NCBI GenBank assembly: GCA_030789695.1
Contig: CM061130.1
Span: 8,113,860 to 8,177,859 of the forward strand
Reading direction: 5' to 3'
From: Scilla litardierei
Taxonomy: Eukaryota; Streptophyta; Magnoliopsida; Asparagales; Asparagaceae
Length of the DNA: 64,000 bases
This document shows positions 55,437-64,000 of the stretch, in pieces (positions within the stretch are counted from its first letter, which is position 1; each line of letters starts with the position of its first letter). Under the pieces are notes generated by a model. That model worked only from the letters and a program-made list of their open reading frames with translations. It had not been told where the DNA came from and made no database searches. Both the position numbers and the translations under genes were made by a program.

Positions 55437-56879
55437 TTATGATCTAATCAAGCTATTTAATTTTTCTTTACCTTTATTGAACCTAGCAACATTATTAACC
55501 AAGTCCTCATGCTTTGCCTTAATGGCGGTCATGTTCTTTTCTAAGTCTCTAAACCTATTTCCTAGGTCTTTGAGTTCTACATTGAGCAACCTATTCTTTT
55601 CAATTAAATCCTTATTGTTGCTAATCAATTTTAGGTTCTCTTCTCTAATCTTTTCTAGCTCTTGATTAGTAGGATTAGAACCACAAGATTTATGCATCTT
55701 TTTGAGAGTTAAAAGCTCTTTGAGTTGGACCTCATATAATGCATAAATTTTATGAAATTCCTCCTCATAATCAATTTCATCATCATCGCTATTATCGCTA
55801 TCACTAGAGGTATGGTAGGAATTTACCTTGGGGTCTTCCCTTGCCATGAAGCACATGTAGGTCCGATCGTTCCTTTTGCTTGCTTTTCGTTCATTTTCGG
55901 ATGATGACGAGCTATCGGAATCCTCTTCATCATCGCTTCTATCCCAAGCCCCAAAAGCTTTTCTATTTGGCCTTTTGCCTTTGTATGAATTCGTTCTCTT
56001 ATCTCTTATTTTCTTTAGAGGACATTCATTCTTCATTTGGCCTGGCTTATTACATTCATAACAAATAACATCATTAGTGGAATTGAACTTACGGTTGTAG
56101 GACTTACGTGCTTTTAGGATTTTCTTGTATCCTTTGGAGATGAGTGCCATTTGTTTCTCCATCTCATCTTTGACTTCATTCTCGGACTCCTCCGTATCCG
56201 ATGTTGCTTTGAATGCAAGGTTCTTCTTCTTTTCAACGTGTTCCTTGGTCTTTCGCTCTTGCAGTTGGAGTTCATACGCCATTAGATTACCGATGAGCTC
56301 TTCCAAGGTTAGCTTTAAAGTGTCGTTGCCTTCTTCAATGGCCGAAGCTTTGGATTGCCATTCGGGAGTGAGGGATCTAAGGATCTTGCATACATGATCC
56401 TCTTGTGTGTACTTCTTTCCCAATCCCGCAAGTGTGTTGACGATCTCCGTAAATCTCGTGTACATCTCCGTTAAGTTCTCGTCTTTCTCCATCATAAATT
56501 TTTCATACCTGCAAGCATAAAGAGAAGATGTTGAAGATTTAACTTTTTGGTTACCTTCATGCGTTACCTCAAGAAGTTTCCATATTTGGTGCGCGGAGGT
56601 AGCCAAGGAGATGCGGTTGTACTCGGTTGTGTCAAGGCCGCAATATAGAGTGGACACCGCCTTGGCATTTAGAGATACTTTGTCCTTCTCCGTCTTGGTC
56701 CACTTTTCTTCCTCAAGAGTGGGTTCTGCATATGAATTCTCCACTATCTTCCATAGATCATAGGAGATAGAGAGAAGGTACATTCGCATCCGATTCTTCC
56801 AAGATCCATAATTTGATCCGTTGAGAAGTGGTGGTCTGCTGGAAGATTGTCCTTCGGGGAAATGATTGGTTGACGACAT
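55437..56879 (-). CDS. Gag protein of the non-autonomous copia element
   Basis: 480 codons, uninterrupted. The start ATG lies 11 bases after the primer site. N-terminal part reads PLLNGSNYGSWKNRMRMYL, then DENLTEMYTRFTEIVNTLAG and SLTPEWQSKASAIEE, the UBN2-type Gag of plant copia elements. A zinc knuckle follows at residues 273-286, CYECNKPGQMKNEC. The metal-binding histidine position (281) is glutamine, so the knuckle may bind zinc poorly. The rest is acidic/serine-rich, then a coiled coil (LEKIREENLKLISNNKDLIE). Gag forms the cytoplasmic particle that packages the RNA. With no pol here, a related element must supply enzymes. Confidence 0.92.
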   Translation of the reverse strand: MSSTNHFPEGQSSSRPPLLNGSNYGSWKNRMRMYLLSISYDLWKIVENSYAEPTLEEEKWTKTEKDKVSLNAKAVSTLYCGLDTTEYNRISLATSAHQIWKLLEVTHEGNQKVKSSTSSLYACRYEKFMMEKDENLTEMYTRFTEIVNTLAGLGKKYTQEDHVCKILRSLTPEWQSKASAIEEGNDTLKLTLEELIGNLMAYELQLQERKTKEHVEKKKNLAFKATSDTEESENEVKDEMEKQMALISKGYKKILKARKSYNRKFNSTNDVICYECNKPGQMKNECPLKKIRDKRTNSYKGKRPNRKAFGAWDRSDDEEDSDSSSSSENERKASKRNDRTYMCFMAREDPKVNSYHTSSDSDNSDDDEIDYEEEFHKIYALYEVQLKELLTLKKMHKSCGSNPTNQELEKIREENLKLISNNKDLIEKNRLLNVELKDLGNRFRDLEKNMTAIKAKHEDLVNNVARFNKGKEKLNSLIRS

Positions 56880-56889
56880 CTATAACCTC

Positions 56890-56901
56890 GCTCTGATACC
56901 A
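56890..56901 (-). other. Primer binding site, initiator tRNA-Met
   Basis: Minus-strand TGGTATCAGAGC, the standard plant copia primer site, two bases from the right LTR. Confidence 0.92.
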
Positions 56902-56903
56902 AG

Positions 56904-58822
56904 TATTGGATCCTGTGGATGGCAAACAACACTAGAAGGGGGGGTTGAATAGTGTTGTATAAAGATAAAACTTTTTCGTTCTTTAATCAATCAACACAAA
57001 ACAAAACCTTCTAATGTTGCCTAAGAAACCAAGTAGAGTGATCTACGCTTGGTTCTTAATCAACTTAATTAATCTTCAAAACAAGTCAGAGATAAAACTC
57101 TTCTGGTAGTCGACTCCCTAAGAACAGTAGTCGACTCCCAGAGGGAAATTAAGCACAGCTCAGTTAAATAAATACTTAATGAAGATATATAAGATTTCAC
57201 AGAAGTATAAGAGAGAAGAAAATACAGAAATTGATCTTGCAATATATTATGAATGAGTTACAAATGTAATACTCAATGAATCAAGATAAACAAAGTAGAG
57301 ATAAACAATCACAGAGAGAATCAAACGCAAACACAAGGATTTTTATCCTGGTTCCCCACAACCCTGGGTACGTCCAGTCCCCGACCAATCCGGTACGAGA
57401 TTTCCACTATTGCCTTAGCAATACAAATACCTAGCCTCACTAGGATTTCCGACCACCTAGACTTGTCTAGGATTTTACCCTTGCCTCACAACCCGAGGAC
57501 TTTACCTTGCCTCACAATCTGAGGACTTTTCACAAACACATTGCCTACAACAAGGATTTACAACCACCCTTATCACCAAGGGACTACAAGTAAAATCAAA
57601 TCCAATACACCACAATGAATTAGTGGAGATTGGTTTTTACACCCAATAATTCTATAGCCAAGATTAAATTTGCAATAGTGCTTAACGTGGCTAAAAGAAT
57701 TTAAATCATTTGTAGATCACACAAAGAATATGAGTTTATTCAATGTGATCTAGAATCTAGATGTGTTCTTAGATCACACAAAGAATATGAAATTATTCGA
57801 TGTGATCTAGAATCTAGATGTTTCAAAAATCCTTTGAGAATATAAAAAATCAAAGAGAAGGATTTTGAAAACCAATTTGCAATAGCCAAATAATAATAAT
57901 GATCTTAAAAAGAATTATAAAGAATATAAGCAATAAGATCAGAAATTGAAAAAACCGATTTGGCTATGAAGAACTTTGAGAGCGATGAGAACGTTGAGAT
58001 CTTTTGAGAGAATAAGAATTTTGCTCAAGAGTAAATTGGTGAGAAAAATGTTCTCATAGGGTCTCTATTTATAGAGCCAAAGGAGAATTAAAAATAATTC
58101 AAATCAAGTTTGACTTCAGCCCAAAAATCAAGCAATGAATAAATGAGAGAGTGAATCAAGGAATTCTGGTCGCACAGCAGGTAGTCGACTCCCTAACTGT
58201 GGTAGTCGACTCCCAGAGTGTCTCAGAGAAAATCTGCTACTACTGGTAGTCGACTCCCTAACTTAGGTAGTCGACTACCAGACTATCTTTTCTGGTAGAA
58301 GACAAAAATCAGTGTAGTGAACTACTGGGTGTTTGTAGTTGACTACAAATTGAAACTTAGCTTCTATGAAAAGTATGCTCTCAAATAAGTTTAAAATGAG
58401 TTTTAAAAATATTTTAGAAAATCATTTTGTGTGTGTGCAAATTCTTCTTGGCTTTGACATAATCCTAAGAAAATGAAAAACAACTCACACACTAGACTCT
58501 ATGAAGATCTTGAAGCCATGAATGAGCTTGAGCTAGTTGCATATCCTTCGCTTGAATTTGAGCTCCTCTTTAGCTTTAGCTTGAGCACATTCTTTGAGCT
58601 TCATCTTTGAACTCTTCTTGTGCTTGAGCTTTGAAGTTGCTAGCTAAATTAATCTTCATCTTCTATGTGTGTGGTTGAAGTTCTTCTTCTCAGAGTATGT
58701 TTCGAGCTTCAAGTAGCTTATTACACAACCTACACACTTAAGTAGTATGATTAGTAATTTAATAACATTTGGTGTGATCATCAACAAAACAAACCACTTA
58801 GGGTGGGACTAGATTCCCATCA
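56904..58822 (-). repeat. 5' LTR of the copia element (right copy)
   Basis: 1919 bp. Its left end reads TATTGG instead of TGTTGG, so one terminal base is mutated. It has six GTAGTCGACT motifs and a minus-strand TATA box at 58065-58073. Confidence 0.9.
58065..58073 (-). promoter_or_regulatory. TATA box of the copia 5' LTR
   Basis: Minus-strand TATAAATAG within CTCTATAAATAGAGACC. It would drive the gag transcript. Confidence 0.7.
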
Positions 58823-58827
58823 GTATG
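58823..58827. repeat. Target site duplication GTATG, right copy
   Basis: Exact match of 52905-52909. Confidence 0.92.
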
Positions 58828-59059
58828 ATGTAATGACAATGGTGATGGATGTCGGTGTCGGTGATAGAGAAGTTGGATAAATATCGATTCGAATTTAATA
58901 TAATAAAAGTGTCTAGGGCTAAGGAATCCACATTAAGGATCGTCATGCATTTCTGTGAATTGTGAATCTCAATATTACTAGACTTGGATTGAGGTGAACT
59001 AGTCGTAACTGAATAAAGAACCAAGCTCACGCTCTCGTGCTATTGCCGGTCTATAGCAA

Positions 59060-59362
59060 CTTAGATTAGGGCCCACTCTCGTGCAAACCCTAATCTAAGC
59101 CACTAGCATGAAGATCGACATCATCTTCCAATCGCTACTCGAGCCCACTCTCGTGCAAACTCGAGTTACGATCTAAGTTGTGATAGTTCGTATTCGTCCA
59201 ATCTCTTGCAAACGAATATGGGTATATGTTTATAATAAAAATCTTAGCTTTGGTCCAATATCTTGCAAACTAAGTCTAGTGGATCTCAATTATAAACCTA
59301 AATCGAATATCTAGGCCTTACCATCGATCGGAATCCAATCTCTTGCTAACCCCAATCGATGG
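59060..59362 (-). repeat. Five constant-loop hairpins of Athila-B, right copy
   Basis: The first has a perfect 12-bp stem, CTTAGATTAGGG with CCCTAATCTAAG; the left LTR copy has lost part of it. The fifth keeps CCATCGAT/ATCGATGG. Confidence 0.82.
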
Positions 59363-59727
59363 AAATTCGTAGCTATCCGTAATAAATCAATCACAACCTA
59401 ACCCCTTTAGCAATTCCAGCAACATAGAGATTCATTCATCGCAAATCTGAAATTAGATCCATAGGGTTCATCCCATTGCCCTAGAGCAACGAATCTACTC
59501 AAGCATAACAATAACGATAGAGAAATCGATAAAAAACAGTACTTGCATATATAAAGATATCAAATCAAAGATTCAAATAATAAGAACAAAGATACTTAGC
59601 TTTGATGAAGAACTTCAATCCCAATACAAGCTTTTAGATCCGAGAGGGGGACTAGGGCATGGCCTAACCTCTAAAAAGTCTCTAAGAAAACATAATGGAA
59701 CCCCCTCTAATGACGGCTACAAACCTC

Positions 59728-59734
59728 TTATATA
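59728..59734 (-). promoter_or_regulatory. TATA box of the right Athila-B LTR
   Basis: Minus-strand TATATAA, located between palindromes (upstream) and hairpins (downstream). Confidence 0.65.
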
Positions 59735-59829
59735 GCCCCCTCAAAACCCTAGCAAAAACCCCTAAAACCCCTCTGAAACCCATGCCCAAAATTAGATATG
59801 CGTGTAACTTAAGTTCTGGGCCAGCAGCA

Positions 59830-60578
59830 ACTCGGCCGAGTGGAAAGCTCACTCGGCCGAGTGAGCTTTCCTGCAGAAACTCCAAAAACAGCACTCTGTC
59901 AAAAACTGGTCACTCGACCGAGTGGAAATCTCACTCGACCGAGTGAAAGTGTCACTCGGCCAAGTGACACTGATATGCGAATTCCAACACTGTAGCATCA
60001 ACTTTCAAAAATTATCTAGATTTCATCCTACCTCCGATTGGCACGTTCTTGGCAGCGTTGGAACCATTATGAAGTTTACTATCCATAAAAAATATGAGAA
60101 AAATAATTTGTCTGCTAGAATGATAGAAAATTTCAAAAGGGTGGGAGGCTATCGGAAAATATGGGCGCTCGTGTCATCGGCATCACTCGGCCGAGTGGGA
60201 TTCTTCACTCGGGCGAGTGAACTTCTCTACTCGGCCGAGTATGGTGTTCTGACGTTCTCCCAAAATTCCAGAGAGTCTGCTTCGAAGTCGGGGTTTAGGC
60301 ACTTTGGCGCTCTGCGTCACTCGGCCGAGTGGGATTCATCACTCGGCTGAGTGGGTCTTCTGCTGTGCTCTTCAGAATTCCAGAGAGTCTGGATCGATTT
60401 CCTTTAGAAGTTGACCTCACTCGAGCGAGTGGAGTTCTCTACTCGGTCGAGTGGAATTCACCACTCGGCCGAGTGCATTGTGGCACTCAGGTCAGGCAGA
60501 TGTTCTTCGTATCAATCGTACTCGATCGAGTACACTGCTTCACTCAGGCGAGTAACTAGCATGACTCGACCGAGTGGC
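59830..60578 (-). repeat. Palindrome array in U3 of the right Athila-B LTR
   Basis: Same array of CACTCGGCCGAGTG-type sites as at 34318-35075. Several sites that are imperfect in one LTR are perfect in the other. Confidence 0.75.
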
Positions 60579-60878
60579 CTGTTTCTGGAATCCTTCCTTC
60601 TCCTCCTTGCCTCCTCGACGATTCTATCGATCTTCCTCTTCTCCTGCTCATCGTCCAGCGTCGTTAGCTCCTCAATAAGGCCATGAGCGATGCTCTGATA
60701 GGCGTATAAGTCCTTTAGGCTCATTTTGCTCCCAATTGCTCCATATTTTCTAAAATCAGACGAAAACAAGAAATAGTGAAAAATAACGAATATCGTCGAA
60801 TAATAATGAAAATCGCAATATGATCAATCGAAATGGCATGCACATATGCAGAAAAAGGTGTAAAATATGGACCGATCA

Positions 60879-60883
60879 CCCGC
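60879..60883. repeat. Target site duplication CCCGC of Athila-B, right copy
   Basis: Keeps the original sequence seen in the uninterrupted outer 5' LTR. Confidence 0.82.
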
Positions 60884-61180
60884 CGCTAGCGAGCATCGAT
60901 CGATACCGAGTGATAATCAGGGCACCGAGGCTACCCCTCGGTACTTGATTGACCGAGGCCGGGCGTTCACCTAGGTGCCGAGGCTACCCCTCCGCACCCC
61001 GCTGACTGAGGCCCTCTACCGTCCAGGTGACCCGCTTCCCGAGCTGAAGAGGGGCTTCGTGCGACCACCGTCGAGAATACGTAACTTCGAAAGAACCAAT
61101 GGATCCCAATCGACCCCTTGACCACGTTGACCGTCAAGTCGTCAGTCAACGGTTCTGTGGTGAGGAAACACCCGTAAACA
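60884..61180 (+). repeat. 3' LTR of the outer Tat element, right part
   Basis: Continues the LTR from GCTAGCGAG to CCCGTAAACA, with two of the three GAGGCTACCCCTC hairpins. Confidence 0.9.
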
Positions 61181-61185
61181 GTAAG
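61181..61185. repeat. Target site duplication GTAAG, right copy
   Basis: Exact match of 591-595. Confidence 0.92.
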
Positions 61186-62095
61186 GGCTTTATAATAGCC
61201 GTAACTCAATGCCTAAAGGATAATGGCATGACATCACCAATCAAATCTGCTCTTCCTGACCAAGATCGGGGAGCTCTTAGCAGAGACAACATTCACAAGG
61301 TCTGCTCTACTACGCTGGCAAGGATGACCTCCACAAGGTTTGTTCTTTCAGACAATGACAATTCACATAAGATGACCTCGACGAGGTCAGCTCCTTAGCA
61401 CCATTGCTTCTACATGGGTGATGTCTGCGAGGCTGGCTCCCTTAGTAGCGACGCTTCACAGGGACGACCTCTATGAGGTCGGCTTGGCTTGGCAACTATG
61501 CTCCACATGGATGGTCTCTATGAGATCTGCTCCTCTAGCAGCACGGCTCCTCAGTGTGATCTTAGCAGCACACGCCTGAAGTCAACTCCTTCAGCTACAT
61601 CATCCAAGGGTCCATCTGCCTGATAGCTCAGCTTATATAAATGCCTTAAGCTATATTTGACGATCCCCTCTTTAGACCATTGTGAGCGAAAAATCGTCCA
61701 AATGCATCCAACCGCATGATGAGAAGTTGTGCCTAACTTGAAAGTCTATGTGTTCCCTTATTCGTTCACCAGAGGGAGTGGTTACGTGTGAAGTTTTGGG
61801 ATCTCCATAACTCATGTTGCTGTGGTGTAACCAATAGTTAGCCTGTAATTCACCGGATCAATGCAATCATAGGTACGTGCACACAAACGATAAAACCCCT
61901 TGCATCTTTTCTCCTGCTTAGGACTAACTTAACAGAGGTGAATCGGAGGCCACCCCTTTGATCCGGTTTTCTCTCTGTTTCAAGTAAGTGATGAAGCATC
62001 TCAGCTTGACGAAACTTGCCTAAGCTTTTACTGGTGTGAGATCCTTGCATCCGACGACGTGTGAGTTTTTTGCATCAATATTTGGTGCTAGAAGC
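61186..62095 (+). other. Probable degenerate LTR next to the outer element
   Basis: A TATATAAATG box near 61635 and a long leader are followed by GCATCA and then TTTGGTGCTAGAAGC at 62081-62095. That last sequence recalls the TTTGGCGCTAGAAG primer site of some plant gypsy elements. No partner LTR is visible, so this is a tentative call. Confidence 0.4.
61265..61560 (+). repeat. Degenerate palindromic tandem repeats
   Basis: About six units of about 45-50 bases built on GACCTC(n)GAGGTC, such as TGACCTCGACGAGGTCA at 61374 and CGACCTCTATGAGGTCG at 61465. The base outside the core changes and still pairs. Confidence 0.55.
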
Positions 62096-62329
62096 TAGGC
62101 CTTGTGATGAATCTTATCGCATAAGATCCATCACTGCAATCTCTTCAGCCACATCATCATCGGCATACTATTTGTCTCCTCCCCGATGGTAAAAAGTAGG
62201 AAAACTGCAAACTATGAGCAAAGCATCACGACTAGAGTACATGCTACGAATGACAACTAGAAAAAAGTGCAAAATAAAGACGACAAAAAACTACGTCCCG
62301 CAAGGTAAAGGAAAGAACACACCTATTTA

Positions 62330-62744
62330 AGTACCACCTGAGGGTGGGTCAGTAAGCTCCATGATCGTATCCTCCTTAGTCCAAAGTTCTTGAAAGTGTT
62401 TCAGTTGTTATCCTTTAACTTTGAACTTGTTGCCGTCTTTCTCATTCACCAAAATCACCGCTCTATGTGGAAATACTTGTTTGACATAATAAGGGCCCAA
62501 CCACTTGGAACGTAGCTTTCCTGAAAATAAGTGTAGCCATGAGTTGTACGCAAGAACTTTTTCCCATTGTTTGTTTGAATTCATTCCTTTAGATCATTTT
62601 GTCATGTACTGCTTTCATTCGTTCTTTTGCCAATTTTGCATTTTCATATGCTTCTCTCCTTTATTCTTCAAGCTACAAAATCTGCAATTTACTAGAATCA
62701 TTTGATGAGTCATCAAGAAAATTTAATGATCAAATAGCCCAATA
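62330..62744 (-). pseudogene. Old Athila integrase C-terminal remnant
   Basis: Minus-strand translation gives REAYENAKLAKERMKAVHDK, then after a frame change [20 protein letters not shown] and [10 protein letters not shown], a stop, QLKHF. This is the end of an Athila-type integrase ([16 protein letters not shown]...[11 protein letters not shown]). It has several stops and at least one frameshift. It is cut at its N-terminal side by the CACTA-like transposon at 62745. Confidence 0.82.
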
Positions 62745-64000
62745 CACTACTACATAACAGGCCTTCGGCCACGGACAAATCTGTGGCTAAAAGCTGCAAA
62801 TCCGTGGTCGAAACGAATCTGCGATGGAAAAAAAATTCCGTGGCTGAAATCTCATGGCCAATTCTATAGTGGCTTGGAGATTTTGGCCAAAAACATGTGA
62901 TCCCGATAAGGAAAATAAAAAATTATTTTAAATATTGGCCATGGACAGATCCGTGGCCAATAATATTGTTTTGCCACGGTATAGTCCGTGGCCGAACGAC
63001 ATCAGCCACAGACTTTGTGCACCAAATAAGAGATTATTTTAAATATTGGCCATGGACGGATCCGTGGCCAATAATATTGTTTGGCCACGGTATAGTCTGT
63101 GGACGAACGGCATCGGCCACGGACTTTGTGCACCAACATGACGTATACCATGCACAAAATCCATGCTCAATGAGTAATGGCCACGTGCATTTCCATCGCA
63201 TTGGTTCTTATTTCAGCCACGGATATGTCTGTGGCTAAAACCTAATTGCCACAGTATTCGTGCATGAAAGTGTGCACAAATTCTGTGGCTGCTTCGTTTT
63301 ATCCATGGACAATTTCGTGGCCAAAAAATAATATTGGCCACGGTTACGTCCGTGACCAATATTTAAAATAGTTTTTTTAAAAATATTACAATAAAATCCC
63401 TGAATATAATACTAAAAATTACAAATAAAACTATCAAAAGTACATGTATACATCAAAATAAATCCACATATATATTTCCACAAATAGAAAAACACGAAAA
63501 TAATATAAATTAAATGAAAAAAACCCTTACATAGAACTAATAATGTATTCATATTACATTATTATACAGTCTCCAATATGGCCGAAATGTAAAAACAATA
63601 AAAAAACTCAATATCCTGTCATTGACTGCTGCACTCGCCATCGCCATAGTCCCCAAGCCCGCTACCCCGCTCCAAGTCGCCATCGCCCCTTGCCCGCCAC
63701 CGCACTTGCCATTTACCCCTCTCTCAGCCTCTGGTCCTGAAGGGCCGACATCGCCACGATGACTCTACCAATAAATAATATTAAGTTAGACGATAAAACA
63801 TTAAATATTGAACAAGTAAACACATGAAATTAAAGAGCACGAAAAGAAATACTTATATGTAGGTTTGGGTTTAGAAAAAACGAACATGTGCAAAAAAAAC
63901 CGAATCCAAACGTAACACAAGCGTGTGCACACATGACAACAAAGAACAGAATCAGCTGGGCAGACGTGCCGAGCAGCGCCGCTGCCTAGATTTTTAGGCA
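62745..64000. mobile_element. CACTA-like transposon end, runs to or past the window edge
   Basis: Starts CACTACTACATAACAGG, close to the CACTACTACAAAA ends of plant CACTA (En/Spm) elements. It is followed by dense direct and inverted copies of GGCCACGGA/TCCGTGGCC up to about 63360, typical of subterminal transposase binding sites. From 63360 the DNA is AT-rich, with a GC-rich patch at 63620-63760. No transposase and no second end are visible. Confidence 0.72.
62757..63360. repeat. Subterminal repeats of the CACTA-like element
   Basis: About fifteen copies of the 9-base motif GGCCACGGA or its reverse complement, many in facing pairs such as GGCCACGGA..AATCTGTGGCT. A longer unit near 62930-63010 is repeated at 63040-63125. 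Confidence 0.72.

Larger units (their letters stand above)
52910..58822 (-). mobile_element. Non-autonomous copia (SIRE-like) element carrying only gag (TR-GAG type)
   Basis: 5913 bp, minus strand, perfect TSD. LTRs of about 1.9 kb, an initiator-Met primer site beside the right LTR and an AAAAAGGGGGAGAG tract beside the left LTR. Between them is one intact Gag frame and about 620 bases of non-coding DNA; no protease, integrase or RT. Terminal-repeat elements with gag only are described in plants as TR-GAGs. LTRs differ by roughly 1% in samples plus small gaps, so it is young. Confidence 0.9.
33153..60878 (-). mobile_element. Athila-B, non-autonomous Athila-lineage element, minus strand
   Basis: TGATCG...CGATCA ends, two LTRs of about 2.2 kb, a tRNA-Asp type primer site at the right LTR and an AAACTTGGGGGATTT tract at the left LTR, all on the minus strand. 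Its LTR is a diverged relative of Athila-A: same palindrome array, TATA and five hairpins. Apart from nested guests, its internal part is only a broken leader ORF (51330-52549) and a 3' UTR; RT, RNase H and integrase are absent. Sampled LTR divergence is around 6-10%, so it is much older than Athila-A. It hosts a MITE, a Helitron and a copia element. Confidence 0.88.
58828..60878 (-). repeat. 5' LTR of Athila-B, part right of the copia insertion
   Basis: Resumes the LTR at ATGTAATGACAATGG. Together with 52748-52909 it makes about 2213 bases against 2226 in the other copy. Contains the hairpin array (59060-59362), TATA box (59728-59734) and palindrome array (59830-60578). Confidence 0.88.
596..61180 (+). 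mobile_element. Outer Tat-lineage Ty3/gypsy retrotransposon, split by three insertions
   Basis: One old element spans nearly the whole window. It has TG...CA LTRs, a perfect 5-bp TSD, a TGGCGCC primer site, and the domain order protease, reverse transcriptase, RNase H, second RNase H, integrase. It then has a repeat-rich 3' UTR and a reverse-strand gene before the polypurine tract. The second RNase H, the antisense extra ORF and the hypervariable 3' UTR are known traits of the Tat lineage. Most of gag is deleted: only about 160 bases separate the primer site from the protease frame. Insertions at 4695-15055, 15656-28722 and 33153-60878 account for about 51 kb of its span. Many stops and frameshifts show that it is dead. 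Confidence 0.9.

Overview
This window is plant nuclear DNA, almost entirely a nest of transposable elements, and I see no intact host gene. The evidence for a flowering plant is: several plant-specific retroelement lineages (Tat and Athila Ty3/gypsy, a SIRE-like Ty1/copia Gag), tRNA-Asp-type primer sites, a CACTA-like end, and fragments of plant genes (CYP90A-like P450, PLAC8, PLATZ, SnRK2, TFIIE-alpha, REVEILLE/LHY MYB). A eudicot seems likely; I cannot name the species.

Layout. The outer shell is one old Tat-lineage element on the + strand (596-61180, TSD GTAAG). It has PR, RT, two RNase H domains, split integrase, a hypervariable 3' UTR of hairpin repeats and an antisense spliced gene. It was broken three times. 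(1) A non-coding large-LTR element (4695-15055, TSD ATATG, minus orientation) sits in the integrase zinc finger. (2) Athila-A (15656-28722, TSD AGTAA, plus) sits in the integrase after its catalytic core. (3) Athila-B (33153-60878, TSD CCCGC with one mutated copy, minus) sits in the 3' LTR. Athila-B holds a MITE (about 37236-37614), a gene-capturing Helitron (about 37657-50833) and, inside its own 5' LTR, a copia element carrying only gag (52910-58822, TSD GTATG, minus). The right flank holds an LTR-like relic and an old Athila integrase remnant, cut by a CACTA-like transposon that runs to or past the window end.

Coding capacity. Only two long reading frames look intact: the RT-RNase H-integrase polyprotein of Athila-A (17646-21527, complete DD35E integrase, but no gag or protease) and the Gag of the copia element (55437-56879). 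Everything else is broken by stops, frameshifts or insertions. LTR pairs compared by eye give relative ages: outer Tat and Athila-B oldest, then the large-LTR element, then the copia element, then Athila-A (about ten differences in 1820 bp).

Most interesting structure. Arrays of hairpins with a constant core and variable but mutually complementary arms recur in unrelated places. In the transcribed part of the Athila-A LTR, five copies of the 14-mer TTGCAAGAGATTGG are each flanked by a different inverted repeat. Athila-B has the same five hairpins in the same order, with changed arms that still pair, which is direct covariation. The 3' UTR of the Tat element has about 12 units with a conserved GGCTGGGG...CCCCCAGC core and unit-specific complementary arms. 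Upstream of the TATA boxes, both Athila families carry arrays of the palindrome CACTCGGCCGAGTG. Athila-A reuses that array plus a TATA box between pol and its downstream ORF, which looks like an internal promoter.
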